From: Alphaproteobacteria bacterium
GTDB taxonomy: Bacteria > Pseudomonadota > Alphaproteobacteria > RS24
Assembly: GCA_022426245.1 (NCBI GenBank)
Contig: JAKMDW010000100.1
Coordinates: forward strand, 1 to 64,000
DNA length: 64,000 nt
Reading direction: 5' to 3'
Of the stretch, positions 32,833 through 42,384 are shown piece after piece (within the stretch, counting starts at the first letter, position 1; each line of letters opens with the position of its first letter). The notes beneath the pieces are model-generated. The model made no database searches, was not told the origin of the DNA, and worked only from the letters and a program-made list of their open reading frames with translations. Both the position numbers and the translations under genes were made by a program.

Positions 32833-34173
32833 CTATTTCATGCCGAGAAATTTCTCGAGCCAGTGAATGTCATAATCGGCGGCTTGAAATTCTTTATTCG
32901 GTAGAAGCCTTTCAAAGAGCGGAATGGTCGTCTCCACACCATCAATGGCAAACTCGCCCAAGGCGCGATTGAGACGCATTAAGCACGCGTCACGATCATC
33001 GGCATGGATAATCAGCTTGCTGATGAGGCTGTCATAATGAGGCGGAATGGCGTAGCCGGAATAAACCGCGCTATCCATGCGCACGCCCAACCCGCCGGGG
33101 GCATGATAGGTTTGTATCGTGCCGGGCGAGGGGGTAAAGGTCTCAGCGTTTTCGGCATTAATGCGGCACTCAATAGCATGGCCGCTCAGGGTCACGTCAT
33201 CTTGCGTGAAGCTCAGCATCTCGCCTTGCGCGACGCGGATTTGCTCGCGCACAAGGTCAATGCCGGTAATCGCTTCCGTCACCGGATGCTCAACCTGTAA
33301 GCGTGTATTCATTTCGATGAAATAGAAGGCGCCATTCTCGTAGAGAAATTCGACCGTGCCGACACCACGATAGCCGAGACCTTTCATGGCATCGGTGCAA
33401 ATCTTGCCAATGGCGGCACGCGCTTTGTCATCCAAAACGGTAGAAGGGGCTTCTTCCAAAACTTTCTGGTGCCGCCGCTGCAAAGAGCAATCGCGTTCGC
33501 CCAAATGCACAGCATTGCCATGCGTGTCGCAGGCGACTTGAATTTCAATGTGGCGTGGTTTCTCGAGATATTTTTCAATATACACCGCATCATCACCGAA
33601 AGCGGCTTTCGCTTCGGTGCGCGCAGTGGTGAAGGCTTCGGCTAAATCATCTTCGCCGGTCGCGATTTTCATGCCGCGACCGCCGCCGCCTGACGCGGCC
33701 TTGACCAAGACGGGGAAGCCCATTGTGCGGCCGACAACCAGGGCGTCCTCGACGGTTTTTACCTCGCCGTCTGAGCCTGGAACGACCGGAATGCCAAGCT
33801 CAATGGCTTTGGCTTTGGCGGCAATCTTATCACCCATAATGCGGATATGCTCCGCCGTCGGGCCGATAAAGCCGATATTATGCTCGTCGAGAATATCAAC
33901 GAATTTGGCGTTCTCTGACAAAAAGCCATAGCCCGGATGCACCGCATCTGCGCCGGTAATTTCGCAAGCGGCGACAATGGCCGGAATGGAGAGATAGGAT
34001 TTGGCGGCGGAGGCGGGGCCAATACAAACACTTTCATCAGCCAGGCGCACATGCATCGCTTTGTCATCAGCGGCGGAATGAACGGCGACGGATTTAATGC
34101 CCAATTCGCGACAGGCACGAATGACCCGCAAAGCGATTTCGCCGCGATTGGCGATGAGTACTTTCGAAACCAT
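32833..34173 (-). CDS. accC: Acetyl-CoA carboxylase biotin carboxylase subunit
   Basis: VLIANRGEIALRVIRACRELGI, KAASGGGGRGMK, EMNTRLQVEHPVTE. Confidence 0.98.
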   Translation of the reverse strand: MVSKVLIANRGEIALRVIRACRELGIKSVAVHSAADDKAMHVRLADESVCIGPASAAKSYLSIPAIVAACEITGADAVHPGYGFLSENAKFVDILDEHNIGFIGPTAEHIRIMGDKIAAKAKAIELGIPVVPGSDGEVKTVEDALVVGRTMGFPVLVKAASGGGGRGMKIATGEDDLAEAFTTARTEAKAAFGDDAVYIEKYLEKPRHIEIQVACDTHGNAVHLGERDCSLQRRHQKVLEEAPSTVLDDKARAAIGKICTDAMKGLGYRGVGTVEFLYENGAFYFIEMNTRLQVEHPVTEAITGIDLVREQIRVAQGEMLSFTQDDVTLSGHAIECRINAENAETFTPSPGTIQTYHAPGGLGVRMDSAVYSGYAIPPHYDSLISKLIIHADDRDACLMRLNRALGEFAIDGVETTIPLFERLLPNKEFQAADYDIHWLEKFLGMK

Positions 34174-34176
34174 GTC

Positions 34177-34632
34177 TTACTCGATAATCATCAGCACTTC
34201 GTCAAACTCGACGGGCTGCTCATTAGAGATGAGTATCTGGGTTACTTTGCCGGACTTCGGCGCGCCGATGGGGTTCATCGTTTTCATCGCCTCAATAATC
34301 AAAATGGTTTGGCCTTCATTCACCGTGTCACCGACTTTGACGAAATTACCTGCACCCGGTTCAGGAGCCAAATAGGCTGTGCCGACCATGGGTGATTTGA
34401 CGCCGCCCGGATGGTCGGCGGGTGCGGTGTCAGGCACGGTTTCTGGGGTAAGGGCAGGTTCCGGTGCCGCAGCGACAGGCGCAGCAGCAGGCACAACGGC
34501 GCTGACGGCTGTGCCCTGTCGCGCCACTTTGATACGCATATCGCCGGTTTCAATTTCAATCTCGGTGAGGCCGGTTTCGCCTAAAAGCTCAGCCAAATCC
34601 TTAATGGTCTTATTGCTCGGTAATTTTGCCAT
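34177..34632 (-). CDS. accB: Acetyl-CoA carboxylase biotin carboxyl carrier protein
   Basis: Biotinylation motif EAMKTMN, KSPMVGTAYLAPEPG; adjacent to accC. Confidence 0.97.
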   Translation of the reverse strand: MAKLPSNKTIKDLAELLGETGLTEIEIETGDMRIKVARQGTAVSAVVPAAAPVAAAPEPALTPETVPDTAPADHPGGVKSPMVGTAYLAPEPGAGNFVKVGDTVNEGQTILIIEAMKTMNPIGAPKSGKVTQILISNEQPVEFDEVLMIIE

Positions 34633-34647
34633 ATTGTTTGTCTCCCG

Positions 34648-35085
34648 TCAGTCCAGTCGCGCGGCCAGCGCGTCTATTGCCATTTCATAGCCCTGTGCGC
34701 CAAGACCACAAATGACGCCGGCAGCAACACCGGAAACATATGAGTGATGACGAAATTCTTCGCGTGCAAAAATATTCGATAAATGCACTTCGATAATCGG
34801 CACTTTGACGGCTTGCAGCGCGTCTAAAATAGCCACTGAAGTGTGTGAGTATGCACCGGCATTGATGATAAGCCCGCTCGCTTCGGTGCGGGCGGCTTGA
34901 ATGAAGTTGACGATTTCACCTTCATCATTGCTTTGCAGGCATAGCGTCGCCAGCCCATGCGTATCAGCGCGCGCGGCGCACATGTCTTCAATATCTGCCA
35001 GCGTGGTTGTGCCGTAAACATCCGGCTCGCGCGTGCCCAGTAAATTCAGGTTCGGGCCGTTGATGATATGCAGTGTTTTGCTCAT
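34648..35085 (-). CDS. aroQ: Type II 3-dehydroquinate dehydratase
   Basis: [52 protein letters not shown]; start reset to ATG 35085. Confidence 0.97.
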   Translation of the reverse strand: MSKTLHIINGPNLNLLGTREPDVYGTTTLADIEDMCAARADTHGLATLCLQSNDEGEIVNFIQAARTEASGLIINAGAYSHTSVAILDALQAVKVPIIEVHLSNIFAREEFRHHSYVSGVAAGVICGLGAQGYEMAIDALAARLD

Positions 35086-35233
35086 CCAGTGTGCAACCTT
35101 GTAACAGCGTAAAGCTAATCCCGTTTGCGTAAACGAGATTTGAAGAAAGTGCAAGGTTTTCAACAAGGTTAAATGCGGTGCTCGGCCTTCTAGGCTTGCG
35201 CTTTGGCGCGCGGTTTTGCACACTCGGCGCAGC

Positions 35234-35446
35234 ATGGGCGACGGCATTGAAATTATTATAAATGGTGAGAAGCAGGCGTTTAATAGCGCTGTTAGCGTGG
35301 CTGATTTGCTCGCGCGTTTGGGGCTGCCCGAAAAAAAGATTGCGGTCGAACATAATCTGGAAATTGTGCCGAAATCGGCTTATGCCTCGCATATGGTTGA
35401 GGCGGGTGACCGTGTCGAAATTGTGCATTTTATCGGCGGGGGCTGA
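35234..35446 (+). CDS. thiS: Sulfur carrier protein ThiS
   Basis: Ubiquitin-like 70 aa ORF ending in ...IVHFIGGG; adjacent to thiG. Confidence 0.92.
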   Translation: MGDGIEIIINGEKQAFNSAVSVADLLARLGLPEKKIAVEHNLEIVPKSAYASHMVEAGDRVEIVHFIGGG

Positions 35447-35449
35447 GTG

Positions 35450-36229
35450 ATGGCGTTTGAAGACAAAAAATTGGTGATTGCGGGGCGTGAGTTCACCTCG
35501 CGGCTGATTGTCGGCACCGGCAAATATAAAGATTATGCGGAAAATGCTGCTGCGGCCGAAGCGGCGGGGGCTGAGATTGTTACCGTGGCTGTGCGACGGG
35601 TCAATTTGACCGATACAGATGCGCCCATGCTCATCGACTATATCGACCCGCAAAAATTTACCTATCTGCCCAACACGGCGGGTTGTTTTACCGGCGAGGA
35701 TGCCGTTCGGACATTGCGCTTGGCGCGCGAAGCAGGTGGCTGGGACTTGGTGAAACTCGAAGTGCTGGGCGATGAGAAGACGCTTTACCCGAACATGCCG
35801 GAGACATTGCGCTCGGCTGAATTGCTCATTAAAGAGGGCTTTCAGGTGATGGTCTATTGCAGTGATGACCCGATTATGGCCAAGCGGCTGGAAGACATCG
35901 GCTGCTGTGCCATCATGCCCTTGGCGGCGCCGATTGGCTCGGGTCTCGGCATTCAAAATCCGGTCAATATCCGATTGATTATCGAGCAAGCCAATGTGCC
36001 GGTTTTGGTAGATGCCGGCGTCGGCACGGCGTCGGACGCGGCCATTGCGATGGAATTGGGCTGCGATGGCGTGTTGATGAATACGGCGATTGCCGAAGCC
36101 AAAGAACCGATATTAATGGCTGAAGCGATGAAAAATGCCGTAATGGCCGGACGCCAAGCTTATTTGGCGGGGCGCATGCCGAAACGGCTTTATGCCGATC
36201 CCAGTTCGCCGGTTGGCGGCCTTATTTAG
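35450..36229 (+). CDS. thiG: Thiazole synthase
   Basis: [77 protein letters not shown]. Confidence 0.98.
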   Translation: MAFEDKKLVIAGREFTSRLIVGTGKYKDYAENAAAAEAAGAEIVTVAVRRVNLTDTDAPMLIDYIDPQKFTYLPNTAGCFTGEDAVRTLRLAREAGGWDLVKLEVLGDEKTLYPNMPETLRSAELLIKEGFQVMVYCSDDPIMAKRLEDIGCCAIMPLAAPIGSGLGIQNPVNIRLIIEQANVPVLVDAGVGTASDAAIAMELGCDGVLMNTAIAEAKEPILMAEAMKNAVMAGRQAYLAGRMPKRLYADPSSPVGGLI

Positions 36230-36986
36230 CTTTCAGTTCAGCCCGCGCGGTAACAATCGCTTGCGTCAGATCGGCTTTTTCGAGCGCGCCGGGAAACAGC
36301 GCGCCATTGATGACAAAAGCCGGTGTGCCGTTAACACCAATCGCTTCGGCGAGCTGGCGGGTAGCTGAGATATGCAGCGTATATTTATTGGCGCGCGCAT
36401 CAGTTTTGATTTTTTGCGGCGGTAATTTCAACTCGCTCACCGTCTTGTCGATAACTGATTGCGACAGGCGGCTGCTGCTCGACATCAGCTTGCTGTGATA
36501 AGTCAGATATTTCATTTTATCGGTCAGCGCCAGCGCGGTGCTGGCGGCGCTGTAGGATAGCTCGCCCAAAATCGGGTATTCCTTAAACACCAAACGCACA
36601 TCGCTGTTTTCTCCCAACACTTCCATCAACGGCGCGAAGCTGCGTTTGCAATAGCCGCAATTATAATCAAAGAACTCAACAATGGTGATGGGGGCATCGG
36701 CCGGGCCCATCGAAAAATCTGCCGCATTGCGATACAGCGCATCGGCATTATCATCGAGGGCTTGCTTGCGCAGACGCGCTTCGCGTTGGGTCAGAAAAAC
36801 CTGCATATTGTCGAGCGCTTGCTCGAGTTTTTCTGGATTGCGCATCAAATATTCTTCAATGTGCTTATCGATCAACTGCTTATCCTGATCGCTTAACGCC
36901 AAAGCGTTTCCACCAATAATGACAGGCAGCAAAACAAGTGCAGGCAGCAGTTTTTCAAATATACGACGCATATCCAATCCTCTCAT
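36222..36986 (-). CDS. DsbA-family thioredoxin-fold secreted protein
   Basis: Signal peptide; [13 protein letters not shown] active-site [19 protein letters not shown]. Confidence 0.92.
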   Translation of the reverse strand: MRGLDMRRIFEKLLPALVLLPVIIGGNALALSDQDKQLIDKHIEEYLMRNPEKLEQALDNMQVFLTQREARLRKQALDDNADALYRNAADFSMGPADAPITIVEFFDYNCGYCKRSFAPLMEVLGENSDVRLVFKEYPILGELSYSAASTALALTDKMKYLTYHSKLMSSSSRLSQSVIDKTVSELKLPPQKIKTDARANKYTLHISATRQLAEAIGVNGTPAFVINGALFPGALEKADLTQAIVTARAELKAK

Positions 36987-36987
36987 T

Positions 36988-38331
36988 TCAGCGCTTGGCG
37001 GCGCTTAGAATATCAACAGCGCGGATATATTCAACCGAGCCTTTGGGCAGTCCTTTAATCGCGCGTTCGGCGTGTCGCCGCGCTTCGGGCCTTCCGGCGG
37101 CGGCGTAATATTCGGCCAATGCCCATTGCGCCATAGCCGTTTCGCCAAGCTGCCCATAGCCCTTCGACATTTGCAAATAGGCCGAGCCATTTAGCGGGTC
37201 AAGCCGCAAAGCAGCGCGCAAATGGTCAATGGCTTGCAGGTTAATCGCCCGATTGGCGTCGCCTCCTTCGGCACCTTTGCCAAGCAAGCAAGATGCTAAG
37301 CCGATCATCAATAACGGCTCATTTGGCCGCAATGCAACTGCTTTTTTGTAGGGCGCGATGCCCAATTGTGCGAAGCCGGTTTCAAAGTAAATCTGGCCTT
37401 TTAATTCGTGCAACCACGGATTATTCGGCATGTCAGCAATCAGACCGTTCAATTCGCTCAGTGCTTCATTGCGCAAACCTTGCCTGAAATAAGCCACACT
37501 GCGGGCATAGCGCCCGGGGTGGCTGGTGTCGGTGCGGTAACGCCGCAGGGTTGTGGCAGGCGAGTCGAGAAAGCCGTAAATTTTTGCTTGCGCCATTTGG
37601 TGTCGGAAAATAAGCGCGTCAGCATCCCGCACATCATTATAGGGCGAGTTGCGCGCGCCATTGCGATAGGCGCTAACGCGGTCGCGCGACATCGGGTGCG
37701 AGCGGGCATAAGGGTCTTGGTAAACTTCGCTGAGAATTTCTTGGTTGGCCAGCGTCTCCATCATGCCGATAATACCCTCGGTGGATTGCCCCGTCGCTTC
37801 CAATAATTGCAGCGCGGTGTTATCCGCTGCCGCCTCTTGTCCGCGGCTGTAAGTCAAAAAGCTGCGTATGGCCAATTGCTGCCCACCGGTAATCAGCGCC
37901 AAGCCCAAATCACCCGCACCGGCCAAAATGGAGCCGAGCCCCAATATGGTGGCGACAAGCGCCGGGCCTTGCGCCGTGGCGGCAGCCTCAGCGCCGCGTG
38001 CCAAATGGCCACCGGTAATATGGCCGATTTCATGTGCCAGCACGCCGATTACCATATTCGGCTCTTCCGCCTCCAATATCAGTCCGGTGTGGACATAGAT
38101 ATTCTGCCCATTGGTCACAAAGGCATTAAGGTCGCGGTGATTAATTAGTGAAATGCCGACGCGCGATGGGTCAAGGCCGGCGGCGCGAAACAGAGGATTA
38201 CTGTAATCACGCAGCAATAATTCAATCTCCGCATCGCGCACCAAGCCGCCGCGCGCATGCGCAACAACCGGCACGGCCAGCAGGCAAATGACCAGCAATA
38301 TTGTCCATTTTCGCAGCATTCGGCTTACCAT
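36988..38331 (-). CDS. M48-family metalloprotease with TPR region (BepA-like)
   Basis: Signal peptide; HEIGHITGGHLARG zinc site; TPR-like C-terminus; start reset to about 38331. Confidence 0.92.
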   Translation of the reverse strand: MVSRMLRKWTILLVICLLAVPVVAHARGGLVRDAEIELLLRDYSNPLFRAAGLDPSRVGISLINHRDLNAFVTNGQNIYVHTGLILEAEEPNMVIGVLAHEIGHITGGHLARGAEAAATAQGPALVATILGLGSILAGAGDLGLALITGGQQLAIRSFLTYSRGQEAAADNTALQLLEATGQSTEGIIGMMETLANQEILSEVYQDPYARSHPMSRDRVSAYRNGARNSPYNDVRDADALIFRHQMAQAKIYGFLDSPATTLRRYRTDTSHPGRYARSVAYFRQGLRNEALSELNGLIADMPNNPWLHELKGQIYFETGFAQLGIAPYKKAVALRPNEPLLMIGLASCLLGKGAEGGDANRAINLQAIDHLRAALRLDPLNGSAYLQMSKGYGQLGETAMAQWALAEYYAAAGRPEARRHAERAIKGLPKGSVEYIRAVDILSAAKR

Positions 38332-38371
38332 GCCTCCAGCTTGTCTTTGAAATACGGCTTTAGTTTGACGC

Positions 38372-40645
38372 CTATTTGCGCCACCAACCCGACTTGCGCG
38401 GCTTGCCTTTATCATCGGTTCCAGTTTCAGTTTCAGCTTCAACTTCAACGTCAACGTCAGAGGTTTCAGAGATTTCAACCGAGCCCTCTTCGGCCAATTC
38501 TTCCGCAATTTCTTTTGGAGCGTCTTCAGGCTCTTCGGCAGCAACCTCTATGATGATTTTCTGAGGCTTAGCGGCATCTTCATCGGCGGGTTCTGCACCT
38601 GCTGCATGACCGGCTTCACCATCTGTTTGGTCATCGCCAGCCGCATCTGGGCTGCGACGACGATTGCGGCCGCCACGCCGACCACGGCGGCGGCGACGCT
38701 TCGGTTTATCCTCATCATCACCATCTTCGTCTCCGGCGGCGACATCGGCTGTAACATCGTCATCAGCATCGGTTGCGGCGGCAGCAGAGTCATTATCGCT
38801 ATCTTCAGCCGCGCTTTCAGTCTCGTCATCACTGTCTTCGGCACCTTGCCCGCGACGACGATTGCGGCCACCACGGCGGCGGCGTTTGCGTTTGCCGCCG
38901 TTCTCGTCACTCACGGCAGCTTTTGGGTCGCCTTCCATGCGGCCACTGCTCTCCGAATTATCGGGCAGAGTGATGCTCATTTCCATGGCATTAAGATCGG
39001 TATCAATCTCAACTGAAATGCTGACACCCGTGCGGGTCTCGATTTCATGCAACTGACTGCGCTTATTGTTAAGCAGATAAATCGCTACGTCTTGCGGCAG
39101 GTGAACGGTCAATTCGCCATCGCTGAATTTACCGGCATCTTCATCAATTTGACGCAGCACATGCAGGGCGCGGCTTTCAACCGACCGCACCATGCCTGAG
39201 CCGTTGCAATGCGCGCAAGTTTCGCTTGAGCCTTCCAGCACACCGGCGCGCATGCGTTGACGTGACATTTCCATTAGGCCGAAGCTGCTGATGCGACCGA
39301 CCTGAATGCGGGCGCGGTCGGCTTTTAAAGCCTCTTTCATTTTGCGTTCAACGGCGCGGTTATTTCGATTTTCATCCATATCGATGAAGTCGATGACCAA
39401 CAGTCCGGCAAGGTCGCGCAGGCGCGCCTGACGCGCCACTTCCACAGCGGCTTCCAAATTGGTCGCCAATGCGGTTTTCTCCACCGATTGCTCGCGGGTC
39501 GATTTACCCGAGTTGACGTCAATGGAGACCAAGGCCTCAGTCGGGTTGATGACCAAATATCCCCCCGATGGCAGAACCACGGTCGGGTTAAACATCGCCG
39601 CCAGTTTGTCTTCGACGCCGTGTTCCTTGAATAGGGGCGCATCACCGGCATGCTGCTTTACCTTGCGGGCGTGGCTTGGCATGAGCAGTTTCATATAAGT
39701 TTTGGCTTCTTTATAGCTGTCGGCGCCATCAATCACGACTTGGTCAAAGTCTTTTGAATACAAGTCGCGGATACAGCGGCGTATCAAATTACCTTCTTCG
39801 TAAACCAAAGCCGGGGCGGTTGAGCTAACTGTTTTCTCGCGAATATCTTCCCACATGCGGGTGAGATATTGAAAGTCGCGGCGAATTTCCGTCAATGTCC
39901 GTTGGGCGCCTGCGGTGCGCACAATCAAGCCCATGCCGTCGGCAACATCAAGCTTGCCAACAATGGTTTTCAGCTTTTTGCGGTCTGCACCATTATTGAT
40001 TTTGCGCGAAATACCGCCACCGCGTGCCGTGTTCGGCATTAAGACACAATAGCGACCGGCCAGTGATAAATAGGTGGTCAGCGCTGCACCCTTGTTACCG
40101 CGCTCTTCTTTCATCACCTGTATCAGGATAATCTGACGACGTTTGATGACTTCCTGAATTTTATATTTGCGGTGCAAAGCGCGTGTGTTGATGGCAGGTG
40201 ATGCCTCTTCATGCGCGTCACCGCCAATATCGGAAACCTCACCCTTGGCCTCAGTTTCCGCTCCGGCTTCCGCTTCTTCGCCGGCCTCTTCATTGGCTTC
40301 CTCGCCATTATTATCGTCATCAGCCGAATGGTCGTCGGTTGCGGCTTGAGAACGGTCTTCCGCTGCCTGCTCTTTCAGCAATGCCTCGCGGTCGCTGACC
40401 GGAATTTGATAATAGTCGGGGTGGATTTCGTTAAAAGCCAGAAAGCCATGGCGATTGCCGCCATATTCCACAAAGGCCGCCTGCAAGGACGGTTCAACGC
40501 GGGTGACTTTGGCAAGATAAATATTGCCGCGAAGCGGTGCTTTAGATTGCGACTCGAAGTCGAATTCTTCGATTTGATTGTGGTCGGTCACAACCACCCG
40601 CGTTTCCTCCGGGTGGATGGCATCGATAAGCATATTTTTGGTCAT
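38372..40645 (-). CDS. rne: Ribonuclease E/G family
   Basis: MTKNMLIDAIHPEETRVVV, S1 domain interrupted by an acidic insertion, SIDVNSGKST, CAHCNGSGMV zinc link, Arg-rich C-terminus. Confidence 0.96.
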   Translation of the reverse strand: MTKNMLIDAIHPEETRVVVTDHNQIEEFDFESQSKAPLRGNIYLAKVTRVEPSLQAAFVEYGGNRHGFLAFNEIHPDYYQIPVSDREALLKEQAAEDRSQAATDDHSADDDNNGEEANEEAGEEAEAGAETEAKGEVSDIGGDAHEEASPAINTRALHRKYKIQEVIKRRQIILIQVMKEERGNKGAALTTYLSLAGRYCVLMPNTARGGGISRKINNGADRKKLKTIVGKLDVADGMGLIVRTAGAQRTLTEIRRDFQYLTRMWEDIREKTVSSTAPALVYEEGNLIRRCIRDLYSKDFDQVVIDGADSYKEAKTYMKLLMPSHARKVKQHAGDAPLFKEHGVEDKLAAMFNPTVVLPSGGYLVINPTEALVSIDVNSGKSTREQSVEKTALATNLEAAVEVARQARLRDLAGLLVIDFIDMDENRNNRAVERKMKEALKADRARIQVGRISSFGLMEMSRQRMRAGVLEGSSETCAHCNGSGMVRSVESRALHVLRQIDEDAGKFSDGELTVHLPQDVAIYLLNNKRSQLHEIETRTGVSISVEIDTDLNAMEMSITLPDNSESSGRMEGDPKAAVSDENGGKRKRRRRGGRNRRRGQGAEDSDDETESAAEDSDNDSAAAATDADDDVTADVAAGDEDGDDEDKPKRRRRRGRRGGRNRRRSPDAAGDDQTDGEAGHAAGAEPADEDAAKPQKIIIEVAAEEPEDAPKEIAEELAEEGSVEISETSDVDVEVEAETETGTDDKGKPRKSGWWRK

Positions 40646-40655
40646 AAAAAACTCC

Positions 40656-40743
40656 CGCCGGGCGATGGGTCACTGACCCATGCAGCGTCCGGCGTATATC
40701 TGAAGGTGAAAAGGGCAAAGCGGCGGCCAAGCTTTGGGCCGCT
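40656..40743 (-). promoter_or_regulatory. Structured rne 5' leader
   Basis: Two inverted repeats upstream of rne ATG: CGCCGG..ATGGGTC-ACT-GACCCAT..CCGGCG (40656-40694) and AGCGGC..GCCGCT (40719-40743). Confidence 0.45.
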
Positions 40744-41075
40744 GAATTGACTGTCATAATATCTGATGAGACGGTCACGCTGTTTGTCCTCAAAAAAGGT
40801 TTCGTATTCGGTCCGGTTACAAAAACCAAACCCGAAAAATATTCTGATACGGTCTGTGGTGAGTGCGACCGGCTCATTAAAGGCCTTCGGTATCGCGTCA
40901 CCTGAAATATCGGGACTGACCTTATAGGGCAGTGCCGGTTAATGCAAGGTCGATCCGCACATAATTAAGCCATTGATTTTATTTACAATTTTCAAGAAGT
41001 CGCAATTTTGGGGCGAAATTGCTATGGTGTCCCGACAAAACTGAGTCGTTTGCCGTAAGGAGAAATATCGCGACC

Positions 41076-42293
41076 ATGACCGGTTTATCGGCCCTTTTTA
41101 GAACCGCCATGCTTATTCTGGCGTTGCTGGGTGGCAGTTTGGCGTCGGCGGCTGCTCAGTCAGCGGCTTTGGCGGTGAAAGATATTCGCCTCGGGGTAAC
41201 GGCTGAGCGGACGCGGCTGGTGCTTGATTTAGGCTCTAAAGTCGATTTTGATATTTTCTTGCTCGACCGACCGCGTCGGATTGTTGTCGATTTGCCGTCG
41301 CTGGCTTGGCCGACCGACCAGCCGAAGGTTGAAGGGTTGGTGCAGAAAATCCGCTTTGGGCAGTTTACCGCCGATAAAAGCCGCTTGGTGATTGATGCCA
41401 AAGGGCCGGTGCGGGTTGCGAAAAGCTTCCTGCTGCCGCCATCATCGGGCCTGCCGCATCGGCTGGTTATTGATTTGGTGAAAACCGGAAACAAGGAATT
41501 CGCCGCACAAGTTGCCAAAGACCGCGCCGCCAAACGCTCTGCCAAGAAAGCCGCGCCTGCGCCCGCGCCCTTTACGCCCAAGCCGCGTAAGCAAGCCAAT
41601 AGCAAGCCGGTCATCGTGCTTGATGCAGGGCATGGCGGGGTTGACCCGGGCGCACTGGGACGTCAGGCGCGCGAAAAAAGCGTGACACTGAATTTCACGC
41701 GCGAGCTGGCTAAACAATTACGCAAAACCGGCAAATATAAAGTCTATCTGACGCGCAATCGCGATATCTATATTCCGCTGCGCCAGCGCGTAAACATTGC
41801 GCGTAAGCATAATGCCGATTTATTTATCTCGATTCACGCCGACGCCATTAAACGCAAAAATGTGCGCGGCATGTCGATTTATACACTGTCTGAAACCGCA
41901 TCGGATAAGGAAGCGGCGGCTTTGGCGAAAAAGGAAAACCAGTCTGATATTATTGCCGGCATTGATTTTGCCGACCAGCCGCCCGAAGTGGCGAATATTC
42001 TGATTGATCTGGCGCAGCGTGAAACCAAAAACCTGTCGGTCAAATTTGCCAATTTGGTGGTTGATAATGCGCGGGGTAAAACGCGCCTGCTTGACCGCAC
42101 ACATCGGTTTGCCGGTTTCCGCGTTTTGAAAGCCCCCGATGTTCCATCCGTCCTGATTGAGCTCGGTTTTTTGACCAATCGCAGCGATGAAAAACAACTT
42201 TTATCAAGCGCGTGGCGGCGCAAAGTCGCCAGCGCTTTGGTCAATTCAGTGAACGGGTTTTTCAGTTCCAGCAGACTCGCCGCGCTCCGCTAA
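41076..42293 (+). CDS. amiC: N-acetylmuramoyl-L-alanine amidase (AMIN + Amidase_3)
   Basis: VIVLDAGHGGVDPGALG, LFISIHADAI, VPSVLIELGFLTNRSDEK; start reset to ATG 41076. Confidence 0.95.
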   Translation: MTGLSALFRTAMLILALLGGSLASAAAQSAALAVKDIRLGVTAERTRLVLDLGSKVDFDIFLLDRPRRIVVDLPSLAWPTDQPKVEGLVQKIRFGQFTADKSRLVIDAKGPVRVAKSFLLPPSSGLPHRLVIDLVKTGNKEFAAQVAKDRAAKRSAKKAAPAPAPFTPKPRKQANSKPVIVLDAGHGGVDPGALGRQAREKSVTLNFTRELAKQLRKTGKYKVYLTRNRDIYIPLRQRVNIARKHNADLFISIHADAIKRKNVRGMSIYTLSETASDKEAAALAKKENQSDIIAGIDFADQPPEVANILIDLAQRETKNLSVKFANLVVDNARGKTRLLDRTHRFAGFRVLKAPDVPSVLIELGFLTNRSDEKQLLSSAWRRKVASALVNSVNGFFSSSRLAALR

Positions 42294-42384
42294 TCATTCG
42301 GTAAACAGGGCTGGATTTTTTCCACTGACCTGCCATAGTGCGGCCTTATTTATCAGACATTTGTCGGACTGAAAGGGTTCGTTA

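Noticed and set aside
35086-35233. Possible TPP riboswitch upstream of thiS
   Set aside because: No CUGAGA or other conserved THI-box core visible in the spacer
34988-35989. 333-aa minus-strand ORF across thiS/thiG
   Set aside because: Antisense to ThiS and ThiG, which have clear family motifs
40542-40901. 119-aa minus-strand ORF upstream of and overlapping the rne start
   Set aside because: No recognisable domain, spans the structured leader and overlaps rne in another frame; likely spurious
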